Assembly: GCA_964653855.1 (NCBI GenBank)
Contig: CAZZFV010000032.1
Location: 1 to 24,942 of the forward strand
Source of the DNA: RGIG3528 sp964653855
Lineage (GTDB): Bacteria > Bacillota > Clostridia > Lachnospirales > Lachnospiraceae
Length of the DNA stretch: 24,942 nt
Direction of reading: 5' to 3'
Position numbers and translations under genes: made by a program. Below the pieces are notes generated by a model. That model worked only from the letters and a program-made list of their open reading frames with translations, searched no databases and had not been told where the DNA came from. Positions 5,994 through 14,317 of this stretch are shown one piece after another; the stretch's first letter is position 1; the number at the start of each line of letters is the position of its first letter.

Positions 5994-8387
5994 TTATCTT
6001 TCGGGTCCGATAACGATGCAGGATGTATCGATACCGAAGCAGAAGTAAAGATCTCCGCCCGTTGTAACGCCCGTATACTTCTGATAGTATTCCTGTCCGT
6101 CTTCCGCACCTATGAACGAAATTACAACATCGGCCGTTGCGCCGTTGTTTGTAACGGTTACGGTAGCCTTTGAACGGCTTATCTGCTTTAAGTAATTAGC
6201 CCAGTCGGTGCTGAAATTGTTTTCAAGAACGGCCGTTGAATATCCGTCGCCCCAACCGTAGTTGTCGGTACGAAGAACCGCATACTCGCCGTATCCGCTT
6301 GTACTTGCGTCATGACCTTCCGGTGTCTTCTGGAGAATCGTAACGAATGTGTTCCAGTTGGCTGCACTGTCGGGTGTATAAACGGTAAGCTCTCTTGTTT
6401 CCGTTGCGCCCTCTTCTACCTTCCAGATATCGGAGAAGCTTGTCCACCAGCCGCTTGTGCAATCCGTATTTCCTACGATTGTATCCATTTCGAGGCAGGA
6501 GCCGTCAATTCCGAGACAGAAGTAAAGATCTCCGCCCGTTGTGATGCCCGTGTACTTCTGGTAATATTCCTGTCCGTCTTCTGCACCGATGAACGAAATT
6601 ACGACATCGGCCGTAGCGCCGTTATTTGTAACCTTAACGGTTGCCGTGGCATCCTTAATCTGCTTTAAGTAATTAGCCCAGTCATCGTTATAGTTATTCT
6701 CAAGAACGGCCGTTGAATATCCGTCGCCCCAACCGTAGTTGTCGGTACGAAGAACCGCATACTCGCCGTATCCGCTTGTACTTGCGTCATGACCTTCCGG
6801 TGTCTTCTGGAGAATCGTAACGAATGTGTTCCAGTTGGAAGCCGTATCGGATGTATGAACCTTAAACGATACTTCACGCGTTGTGTTTGCGGGAACTGCC
6901 CAAATCTCCGAGAACGATGACCACCAACCGCTTGTGCAATCCGTGTTTCCTACATAAGTAACAAGTGAATTTGTAGAAATATCAGATACCTTTAAGATAT
7001 CGATATAGCAATTTGCACCCGTGATGTAGAAATTCTTAACGTTGTCGCATGTGAATGTTACCGTCATCAAGTTATCGGTTGCGTTAAAGTCAACGTTGTG
7101 AGCTTCAACCGTGATTTGGTTACCGATTCTCTCAATGTTGATTGTTGCCGTAACTTCAACCATGGACTTCTGTAACCATGTCTTCCAGTTACCCCAGTTC
7201 CATGTGAATTCCGCCTTTTCTGCGGCAAGCGTACCCGTTGCGTCTGCGTTTACGGATGCAACGGCATTTGTGCCGTCCGTAAATACGATTGAATAGTTAT
7301 CCGTCGTATTTCCTGCCTTTGACCAGTTCTTAAGCTTGATCTGAATCTTCTGGCCGTCGGAAAGAGTATAGGAATCGGACTTCTCTGCGTCATATGTAAG
7401 CTCATAGGATGTTGTTCCGAGGCTCTTGATTGCCGTTTCGTCCTTTGTTACTTCGATCTTTCTCTCGGGCTCCGTGTATGTTGCCGAAGCGTTTCCTGCG
7501 GCATAAAGTGTCTTTACGTCGTCATCGGAAAGAGCCGATGCAAATACATAAAACTCGTCGAATGCGCCCTTGAAATATGAATCCCAGTAGTTTACGCCGA
7601 GAAGATATTCAAAGTTATCGGACTGCTCCATCGTGTTGAATACGATGTTTGCTTCCTTTTCCTGAAGAACGCCGTTTACATAAACCTTACCTACGTTGTA
7701 AAGTCCGTCTTCGGTAAGAGAGCCGTCAACAACAAGTGTAAGCATCATCCATTCGCCGACATGTGTGTCTGCGTTGTCATCGATAAACCAATAAGGCCAC
7801 TTTGCGTCGTCAAGCTGATCGTATGCCCAAATGTTCGGGAATGACTGCGAGCCCGACCACTCTGCCCATGTAAAGTTAACATAATGCTGGCCGCCCGTCA
7901 AATCGCCGTGAATATCCGGACCGAATTGAAGTGTGGGCATGTAGTTTGCGCAGCGCTTCGAGTTTACCCAAAAAGAAACCGTGTAAACATTTCCCACGCC
8001 GTTCAAGCCTTCAAGCTTGTACCCGTAAGATCCGTCGGAATAAAGTGCCTTGCCGTTTACACCGTCAACAAAGATCAATTCCTTGTTTCCTGAGGCATTT
8101 GAAATCGTGCCTGCCGATGTGTCGTGTGTGTAAGGTACAACGCAGGTGTCGTTTCCGTCAAACGCAACATAATATGTTGCTTCCGAACGAAGTGTGTCGA
8201 TTGACTTGCCCGTATTTGTGCCTTTGTCCCCATTGTCCTGCTCAACAGCCTGTGTGGGCGCCTTGGTAGCCGTTGCTCCCTGTGTGGGATTTACATCCGT
8301 ATCGCCGTCTTTGCTTCCGCATGCCGTAAGCATTGAAACGGACAAAGCTCCCGCGATAAAAAGCGCAAGTAACTTGTTTTTCTTCAT
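5994..8387 (-). CDS. Surface lipoprotein: LamG-like domain plus tandem carbohydrate-binding-like modules
   Basis: This 797-residue protein begins with a lipoprotein signal (SMLTAC, Cys23) and a Thr/Gln/Asp-rich linker to about residue 60. Residues 65-300 resemble a LamG/concanavalin-type fold, with YTVSFWVNSK (135-144), GEWMMLTLVVDG (211-222), VYVNGVLQ (235-242) and FDEFYVFASALSDDDVKTLY (276-295). Residues 320-470 are a β-rich, Trp-containing module. Two near-identical 159-residue modules follow (about 478-633 and 637-792), each opening VGNTDCTSGWW. No catalytic motif is visible. The exposed aromatics and position beside a binding protein suggest a non-catalytic surface glycan-binding protein, loosely like Bacteroidetes SusE/F; this is inference. 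GGGGAGG lies six bases before the ATG, 14 bp after the binding-protein gene. Confidence 0.7.
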   Translation of the reverse strand: MKKNKLLALFIAGALSVSMLTACGSKDGDTDVNPTQGATATKAPTQAVEQDNGDKGTNTGKSIDTLRSEATYYVAFDGNDTCVVPYTHDTSAGTISNASGNKELIFVDGVNGKALYSDGSYGYKLEGLNGVGNVYTVSFWVNSKRCANYMPTLQFGPDIHGDLTGGQHYVNFTWAEWSGSQSFPNIWAYDQLDDAKWPYWFIDDNADTHVGEWMMLTLVVDGSLTEDGLYNVGKVYVNGVLQEKEANIVFNTMEQSDNFEYLLGVNYWDSYFKGAFDEFYVFASALSDDDVKTLYAAGNASATYTEPERKIEVTKDETAIKSLGTTSYELTYDAEKSDSYTLSDGQKIQIKLKNWSKAGNTTDNYSIVFTDGTNAVASVNADATGTLAAEKAEFTWNWGNWKTWLQKSMVEVTATINIERIGNQITVEAHNVDFNATDNLMTVTFTCDNVKNFYITGANCYIDILKVSDISTNSLVTYVGNTDCTSGWWSSFSEIWAVPANTTREVSFKVHTSDTASNWNTFVTILQKTPEGHDASTSGYGEYAVLRTDNYGWGDGYSTAVLENNYNDDWANYLKQIKDATATVKVTNNGATADVVISFIGAEDGQEYYQKYTGITTGGDLYFCLGIDGSCLEMDTIVGNTDCTSGWWTSFSDIWKVEEGATETRELTVYTPDSAANWNTFVTILQKTPEGHDASTSGYGEYAVLRTDNYGWGDGYSTAVLENNFSTDWANYLKQISRSKATVTVTNNGATADVVISFIGAEDGQEYYQKYTGVTTGGDLYFCFGIDTSCIVIGPER
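6223..6361. repeat. 139-bp perfect direct repeat, copy A (second module)
   Basis: This stretch is identical base for base to 6700-6838. Both copies lie in the LamG lipoprotein gene, at equivalent positions of its two last modules. The offset is 477 bp, exactly 159 codons, so the frame is kept. Confidence 0.95.
6700..6838. repeat. 139-bp perfect direct repeat, copy B (first module)
   Basis: This is the partner of 6223-6361. It encodes the stretch from about NWNTFVTILQK to STAVLEN in the first of the two tandem modules. Sequence on both sides diverges more at DNA level, which points to recent duplication or gene conversion. A repeat this long can also collapse in short-read assembly, so the module number may be underestimated. 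Confidence 0.95.
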
Positions 8388-8401
8388 CTTTTACCTCCCC
8401 G

Positions 8402-9972
8402 TTATTCTGCATAAAATGCCGTTACAACCGCCTGATACTTTGCGATCTCCTCTTCCGAAAGAACGTTGTATCCGTCTTCTCCGAAGTAAGAAAGCATAGC
8501 CTCTGCATGATAATAATTTGCCTGTCTTGTTGCTTCCTCGGCATAATCCGCCGCTTTTGCCGTACCTGCGTCAACAAGGTCGTGAATACCTATCTTGTTG
8601 AAGTACTGATCGCAGAAGTTCCAATAACCGGCAATCGAATACCATCCGTAAGGAACAGGTCTTGTGATGCTGTCAAAGTATGCATCCCAGTAAGCCTTGT
8701 GATCCTCGTCCTGAGGGAAGAGTGCCTTGTAGCCTTCCCAAATTGTTTCGTCGAGTGTGAGAGGTGTGGGCATTTGAGCGTTCTTAAGAGGTGTGCCCGA
8801 AGCATTTGTGATCGATGAATCGGAATAAATCTCAAGTCTCTTTGTCCATCCTTCAACGCCCCAACCCATCCATTTGAGGAGGAGATAAGCTTCGTAAGGA
8901 TACTTACATGATGTGGAAACGCCGCCCATGTACATATTGGCGATAACGTTGTGTTCCTTTTCGTCGATTACGTTGGGAGTAACATAAGGTACGATATCGA
9001 TACCGTATGATTCCTGTGTGCCTTCAACGCCCCAGATGTTCTGGTAAGACCAGAGTCCCTCGGAGAATACGGCAACGTGACCCGTCAAACCGAACCATGT
9101 GTTCCAGTCACCCGACCAGTCTTCCATTGCCTGTGTGCTCTGTGAAGGAGCAACATAGCCTGCGAGCTTGAGATCCGAGAACTGCTGCTCACCGATTGCC
9201 CAGTAGCTTAAGTCAAACGTTTCACCGTCAAATCCGAACTCACCCTTGATTTGTCTTACGTCCTTCGATACCGCGGCAATTCCGTAAAGAGAGTCAAGAC
9301 GGTTGTAATAACCGAGTCCGTAGTACTTCATACCCGTTCTGTCATCGACTGTTGCAGCCTTGATAAGGTTTATCATCTCATCCCATGTCCAGTCTGTGCG
9401 GGGCATTTCGAGATTGAGTTTTTCGATAACCGTTCTGTCGATGAAAATGGCACTCGGCCAGCAAAGCATGGGAACCGCATAACGTCTGTCCGTATCAAAA
9501 CAGCCTATTCNNNNNNNNNNTCCTTGATTGTTGCCATAAGGTTTTCGTTTTCCGGATCGTTGTCGAAATACTCGGTAATATCAAGCCAGTACTGGTTTGA
9601 CAAAGCCGTATCCGAATCCGTTCCCTCAAATACATCGGGGAATGTGCCCGCTGCCGCAGCTGCGGTAAGGTCCGTACTCATATCCTCGATTACACGGCAT
9701 TCAACCGTGATGTTGGGATACTTTTCCATGAAAGCCTTTGCCATAAGGTCGATTGTCGTTTCGTCTTCGTAGTGCCAGAATGTGAGTGTGATCTCATCCT
9801 TTGTGACACCGTTTTCGTCAACCTCCCCGGTGTTTGCCGAACTTCCGCCGTTGCTGCCTTTGTCGGCACTGTTGCCTCCGTTACCGCCGCATGCGGCAAG
9901 GCTTACGACGGTTGTGGCTGCGAGAAAAAGAGACAATGCTCTTTTTGCCCAAATCTTCACCTTTTTCTTCAT
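8402..9972 (-). CDS. Extracellular sugar-binding lipoprotein (family 1 SBP), interrupted by assembly gap
   Basis: The N-terminal part (9521-9972) has a lipoprotein signal (SLAAC, Cys28), a Gly/Asn/Ser linker and an SBP start (ITLTFWHYEDE, then MEKYPNITVE). The C-terminal part (8402-9510) continues as RRYAVPMLCWPSAIFIDR and WTWDEMINLIK, standard for family 1 binding proteins, to the end. The N-run at 9511-9520 separates them. With exactly ten N the two parts are out of frame by two bases, so the placeholder length cannot be right for an intact gene. I annotate one gene of about 523 residues, not two. It should capture an arabino-oligosaccharide for permeases F2/G2, encoded just upstream. The ATG at 9972 has AAGGAGG six bases upstream. 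The ATG at 9469 lies inside the domain and is not a start. Confidence 0.88.
9511..9520. other. Assembly gap (run of 10 N) inside the SBP gene
   Basis: Ten ambiguous bases separate the two halves of the binding-protein gene. Two spare coding bases on each side plus ten N give 14, not a multiple of three. The real missing length must be congruent to 2 modulo 3 if the gene is intact. Ten is therefore probably an arbitrary placeholder. Confidence 0.97.
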
Positions 9973-10005
9973 TAATTTCCTCCTTGTAGCTTTTTTATCT
10001 TGATG

Positions 10006-10042
10006 TTTTTGGTTTACCTTTCACCCTAAAGCAGACCAAAAA
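10006..10042. other. Weak inverted repeat between permease G2 and SBP genes
   Basis: Arms TTTTTGGT (10006-10013) and ACCAAAAA (10035-10042) enclose 21 bases within an 85-bp gap, the second-longest gap in the operon. It could be a stem-loop allowing separate expression of the binding protein, as seen before some binding-protein genes, or an operator. The stem is AT-rich and weak, and no good promoter was seen. Confidence 0.3.
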
Positions 10043-10057
10043 CAAAAGGATCTTTTT

Positions 10058-11062
10058 TTACTCTCCGGTAATACCGGTTCTGTCGATACTTTCGACAAAG
10101 TACTTTTGAAGTATCAAATACATTATCGTGAGCGGCAGAATACTTAAGTTCGTTGCCGCCATTCTTACCGATTCGTTTAACGATACCGCCGAATCGCCCA
10201 CTTCCACTCTGTCGCTGAACGACCTGCTTGCGAAATCCTTAAGCTTGATTACGAGGTTCGTCCAGTTGCTCTTTGTGGAAAGTCCCTGCACATAAAGCTC
10301 CGTAAGATAAGATTCGTTCCAGTACCATACAAACGAGAAAAGCGCAACCGTGAGAATTGCGGGTCCCGCAGACGGAATCGCGATTTTTAAGAATGCCTTA
10401 AAGTGTCCCGCTCCGTCGATATATGCGGCTTCCATTAAGACTTTCGGCACCTGCTTAAAAAATTGATAAAATATGAGAATAAATATCGCGGAATTCAAGC
10501 CGTTTCCGAAAAGCGCCGGAAGTATGAATGTCCAGAGCGTTCCGAGAATTTTCAGGTTATTAAAGTGAACGTAAGTCGGTATCATCGTGACCTGACTCGG
10601 CAAAATATAAGTCATGAGAAGGAGTCCCAAAAATATCTTCTTTCCCTTAAACTCGTATCTCGCAAAGCCGTATCCCACAATCATGCAAACTATTACGTTG
10701 AGTATCGTCGGCACGCCGGCGATTATTATTCCTTTTAGGAAGCTCGGAATAAAGTCCATCGAGCTTGCAGCCGCCTTGTAGTTGTCAAGATAGAATGAAC
10801 TCGGTATCCACTTCACGGAAGAGTCAAGTATGTCTTCCGTATTCATGAACGACGTCGCTATCATGTAAAAAATGGGATAGAGGTAAATAAATCCTATACA
10901 TATAAGGAGTGCATAAACTACAATCTGTTTTCCGGCACCCTCTTTTTCACGGCTTCCAAAAATGAATTTGTGCACTTTTTCGCGTGTGAGCTTCTTTTTA
11001 ATAATCTGACTCACCGGAATACGTTGTGTATTTACGCTTGTTTCTTTCACGTTTTTTCGCAT
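10058..11062 (-). CDS. CUT1 sugar ABC transporter permease G2 (MalG type)
   Basis: A 334-residue inner-membrane permease of the MalG/CUT1 family with about six membrane helices. The EAA loop that docks the ATPase reads EAAYIDGAGHFKAFLKIAIP (about 211-230). It should pair with F2, encoded immediately upstream. A cytosolic N-terminal stretch of about 45 residues precedes the first helix. I chose the ATG at 11062: the AGGAGG at 11073-11078 sits ten bases before it but only one base before the GTG at 11071. The gene begins inside the end of F2, with a 65-bp overlap in a different frame, so translation of the two is probably linked. Confidence 0.9.
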   Translation of the reverse strand: MRKNVKETSVNTQRIPVSQIIKKKLTREKVHKFIFGSREKEGAGKQIVVYALLICIGFIYLYPIFYMIATSFMNTEDILDSSVKWIPSSFYLDNYKAAASSMDFIPSFLKGIIIAGVPTILNVIVCMIVGYGFARYEFKGKKIFLGLLLMTYILPSQVTMIPTYVHFNNLKILGTLWTFILPALFGNGLNSAIFILIFYQFFKQVPKVLMEAAYIDGAGHFKAFLKIAIPSAGPAILTVALFSFVWYWNESYLTELYVQGLSTKSNWTNLVIKLKDFASRSFSDRVEVGDSAVSLNESVRMAATNLSILPLTIMYLILQKYFVESIDRTGITGE

Positions 11063-12065
11063 TTCGTGCACTCCTCCTTCTGATCTTTATTTGCAAGCGA
11101 TGCTGCTTTTCGACTTCACGCCTGTGTTTCTTCGCCTGTCTGTCATAAACGTCCTTTTTGTTTCCGAGTATCAAATAGAACAAAAGAACAATCAAAACTA
11201 TCACAACCGAATACATCCATGCCATCGCCGACGCATATCCGTATCCCTTTTCCTTTGTGCCCGAGAACATTGCGCTTTCTATCATTGTGATGAGCGAGTT
11301 TTGCTCGTTGCACGAAGAAAAGATTATCGTATAAATCGTGTTTACTAAAATCATCGGCTTAAGTGTGGGAAGCGTTATCTTCCAAAAGCATTCCCATCCC
11401 GAACCGCCGTCTATCTTTGCCGCCTCGTAAAGTGCGGGATCGATTTTCTGGAGTGCCGATATAAAGATAAGTATCTGTACACCGGAATACCAAAGTATCA
11501 TGATCATGTTGCTGAATACTTCACCGATTTCCGTGGCAACGGTCGCCGGGAAAACAAGCGAAAGCGCAGCCACAATCGATTGCACGTTCATCGTGGGAAT
11601 CGACGCCGCATCCATGTCCGACAGCATGTTCATAACGGGACCCGACACAACTATTACGGGTAAGAAGAATATTAATCTAAAAAATCCTCTTAAATGAATC
11701 TTTCCGTTTAACATAATTGCGATAATGAGCGCAAATACCACGATTATCGGTACCTGGATTATCGTTTCCGCAATGTATGTCACAAGCTGCTGCGGGAATT
11801 CGGGATTTTCGCCCCATATTTGCGTAAAGTTTTGTGTACCCACAAACTTCATCGTCATTCCGAGAGGCGTAATCCTTATGTTGTACCACATGTAATAAAA
11901 TGACTGCGCAAGCGGTACGAGAGTAAACAATATAAGTCCGATTATCCAGGGAAGGATAAAAAAGTAACCGTTCACCGCTTCCTTTTTTTCGAGGCTCATA
12001 CGGAACTTCTTTTTGGGTTTGGCGATAATTGAAGTATTTTCTTTATTCATGTTTTTTTCCTTCAT
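10998..12065 (-). CDS. CUT1 sugar ABC transporter permease F2 (MalF type), basic C-terminal tail
   Basis: A 355-residue MalF-type permease with about six membrane helices. The first hydrophobic stretch is at about residues 33-56 and the EAA loop, EAAKIDGGSGWECFWKITLP, at 214-233. It forms the channel with G2. After the last helix (about 283-301) comes an unusual tail of about 50 residues rich in Lys and Arg (303-355, for example RLQIKIRRRSARNAKKRERN); CUT1 permeases normally end soon after the last helix. Much of the tail is encoded where the gene overlaps G2 and its ribosome binding site, so its composition partly reflects two overlapping reading frames. The ATG at 12065 overlaps the stop of the DUF5696 gene by one base (TAATG), with AAGGTGG upstream, indicating translational coupling. 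Confidence 0.9.
   Translation of the reverse strand: MKEKNMNKENTSIIAKPKKKFRMSLEKKEAVNGYFFILPWIIGLILFTLVPLAQSFYYMWYNIRITPLGMTMKFVGTQNFTQIWGENPEFPQQLVTYIAETIIQVPIIVVFALIIAIMLNGKIHLRGFFRLIFFLPVIVVSGPVMNMLSDMDAASIPTMNVQSIVAALSLVFPATVATEIGEVFSNMIMILWYSGVQILIFISALQKIDPALYEAAKIDGGSGWECFWKITLPTLKPMILVNTIYTIIFSSCNEQNSLITMIESAMFSGTKEKGYGYASAMAWMYSVVIVLIVLLFYLILGNKKDVYDRQAKKHRREVEKQHRLQIKIRRRSARNAKKRERNKRKYTTYSGESDY
11073..11078 (-). promoter_or_regulatory. Ribosome binding site of permease G2, inside the F2 gene
   Basis: A perfect AGGAGG on the minus strand lies within the coding sequence of F2. It decides the G2 start at ATG 11062 over the GTG at 11071. Confidence 0.75.
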
Positions 12066-14317
12066 TATCTCACCACCTTATATGACATCGATTCAAGCGT
12101 GATTCCGTCGCAAGTTTCCGATTTTTCGGAATAATTTACATATATCTTTACTCCGTTTGTGTATGTGACGCGGCGAACACCCGAATCAAATATTTCGTGT
12201 TCCGAAATGAAAGCTCCCGAAACCGCTTCGTTTATTTCTTTTAACTCACTTGTATACTCAAGTATCGTGTCTCTGTAAACCGAATACTCCGAACTGTAAA
12301 TATCGGAAGAATTCGTGTTTATGAGTTCCGACGAGCTTGTCGCAGTTATATAAAACGACGGGAACATACCTGTTTCCACAAGCTTTAAGAATTGCTCGCT
12401 CTTGTTTGCCTCAAAGTTTACATAATCGGAATAAACAGGCATTACACCCTTTAACACGATCGACAAAAACGGCACAAATTCGTCTTCGTAAACAAAGCTC
12501 GAATCATAGAGAGGCATGTCAAGGAAAGATTCCGTATACTTCCAGAGATACTCAAAAGGCTCGGTAAGAATAAGATTTGTGCTCTCGTCCGTTTCCTTTA
12601 AGATATCCGAATATACGGATGCGTTTTCCGTTCTCGAATAAAAGCTTCCGCTGTAGTTATAAGTAAACAATGCATTCGAAATTCCGTCGACGCAAAGATT
12701 GTTTACGCCCTTGCCCGTGTAGGACTTAAGCATTTTCTTTAAGTTTTCTTCCGTCTTTAACGGCGTCAGATACATAAGCGTATCGTAAACCGTCTTATGC
12801 GTCGAAATTTCAATCTTTTTCTTGTTAACCTTTTTGGCTGCCGCAAGCGTCGACGTGTTTGTATCCGGATTTATCGTAAGCGCATCGTTGTAAAGATAAA
12901 GCTTAATTCCTAAGTCGTCCGCATACTTTATGAGCTTTGTGAGTGCCGCGGTTCCCCCGATTTTTTTATCCGCCGAGTAAGAGGAAATCGGTAATTTCCA
13001 AAGTCCGCCCTTTTGCCATCCCTTATAAACGGATAAGATATCTGTCACACCCTCATTTTCCAAATCCTCATAAATCTCTTTGATATCGTCCGTTGTCGTC
13101 ATCACGACGCTCTTTGTTCCGATAAGCCACTCTTCTCTTTCGGTTCCGAGGAAATCGATTCTTGTTCTGTAAGAATTGTCATCCTGCACCGTAATTTCGC
13201 CGTTATCTATAAGATAATCCCTGTATGCGTTTGCCATGCCGGAGTAGTTTGCCGTGTCCCCGCTTAAGAAAATGTATCTTATCGTAAGATCCGCGTGGGT
13301 TCTGTCTTCTTCCGTATAAAGAAGCGATCCCGCCGTCGAATTGTTTGATGTGGGCTGCTTATAGAGCTTTCGCTCGATGAATTTCGCATAAATTCTGTTG
13401 TAGTCTACGCTTATTCCGTTCGGACGCGCTTCTATTGATGCACGCTCCGCACCGCTTTCTATGATTGCGAGATATGCGAGATTGTCATCCGTGTGTGCGA
13501 GTCCGTAAATCGGCGCAAGGACATTGTTTGTGTCATTAAGCATTTCGTACTCGTCCCAGAGTAACATAGCGGTCGTCGACTCGGTAAAACCGATGTCTTC
13601 GCCATAGATAAGCGTCGAATAACCGCTGTTGAAGCGTCCTTCCTTGTCGTCAAGATAAATAAGCGCTCCGTTTCCGTCAGGGATCAGCATATATCCTTCT
13701 TTTTCGCCGAGATACGAGGTTCCGAGGAAAGGATAAACGGAAATCGTTCCGATGTAGTAGTCGGTTCCGTCTTCCTTGATTGAGTCATCGGGAATGTTTA
13801 CCTTGAGCCCATCGTCAAGAAGAGTCACCTGTAAAGTCATTCCGAATTCGTATTTTTGAAAATATACCGTAGCTTCAAATCCCGAATCCGAATACGAAAT
13901 CTTTTTTACGACCTTGTCATTTACGAGATCCGCCTGCTTTGTGTCAGTCGACTTGTTTATCATAGTGATTACGATTGCCGAACGCTTTGCGGCAGACCAT
14001 GTTTTGTTGCTCATTCCGTCATCGTAGGAAGGAGCCGACTCCATATAGGCGCCCGTTTTTTTGTCTTCGATCACGATCGACAAATCGTCTTCGCGCATAT
14101 AAAGCGTAAAATTGTCGTTTTCGGTTACATATGCGTGGTCGTTTAAGGTTTTGTCCTTGTTTGCTTCTACTTTCTTTGCACTTACCTTAACTTCCGTGCC
14201 TGCCGCGCTTTTAGATTCCGTTTCCGCATTTACAGGTATGGGCGCGCCCGCAAGACTCATGCACATAATACCCGCAAGCAGCATACAGAGCGGCTTTTTA
14301 ATCTTTTTAATTTCCAA
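12065..14317 (-). CDS. Exported DUF5696-type protein, possible glycosidase
   Basis: About 750 residues with a Sec signal (MEIKKIKKPL to about VNA, residue 31). I chose TTG at 14317: AGGTGG lies nine bases upstream and the n-region becomes correctly basic. No ATG precedes residue 12 of this product; a longer frame opens with another TTG at 14353. The protein resembles DUF5696 proteins, which I know as uncharacterised neighbours of CUT1 transporters in Firmicutes; this assignment is from memory. Residues about 60-375 look β-rich. From about 388 the pattern alternates strands and helices like a TIM barrel (DFLGTEREEWL, DILSVYKGWQKGGLW, IKLYLYND), and the last part resembles a C-terminal β-domain (VRRVTYTNGVKIYVNY). 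Acidic residues near strand ends (Asp544 in CVDGIS, Glu586 in LTEPF, Asp605 in LYDSS) are candidate catalytic residues. Glycosidase function is a hypothesis. It overlaps the NHL/Yip1 gene by 11 bp. Confidence 0.72.
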   Translation of the reverse strand: MEIKKIKKPLCMLLAGIMCMSLAGAPIPVNAETESKSAAGTEVKVSAKKVEANKDKTLNDHAYVTENDNFTLYMREDDLSIVIEDKKTGAYMESAPSYDDGMSNKTWSAAKRSAIVITMINKSTDTKQADLVNDKVVKKISYSDSGFEATVYFQKYEFGMTLQVTLLDDGLKVNIPDDSIKEDGTDYYIGTISVYPFLGTSYLGEKEGYMLIPDGNGALIYLDDKEGRFNSGYSTLIYGEDIGFTESTTAMLLWDEYEMLNDTNNVLAPIYGLAHTDDNLAYLAIIESGAERASIEARPNGISVDYNRIYAKFIERKLYKQPTSNNSTAGSLLYTEEDRTHADLTIRYIFLSGDTANYSGMANAYRDYLIDNGEITVQDDNSYRTRIDFLGTEREEWLIGTKSVVMTTTDDIKEIYEDLENEGVTDILSVYKGWQKGGLWKLPISSYSADKKIGGTAALTKLIKYADDLGIKLYLYNDALTINPDTNTSTLAAAKKVNKKKIEISTHKTVYDTLMYLTPLKTEENLKKMLKSYTGKGVNNLCVDGISNALFTYNYSGSFYSRTENASVYSDILKETDESTNLILTEPFEYLWKYTESFLDMPLYDSSFVYEDEFVPFLSIVLKGVMPVYSDYVNFEANKSEQFLKLVETGMFPSFYITATSSSELINTNSSDIYSSEYSVYRDTILEYTSELKEINEAVSGAFISEHEIFDSGVRRVTYTNGVKIYVNYSEKSETCDGITLESMSYKVVR

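Noticed and set aside
8402..9469. A separate 355-residue protein starting at ATG 9469
   Set aside because: The frame remains open upstream to the N gap with typical SBP sequence (RRYAVPMLCW), so this is the C-terminal part of the gene that starts at 9972.
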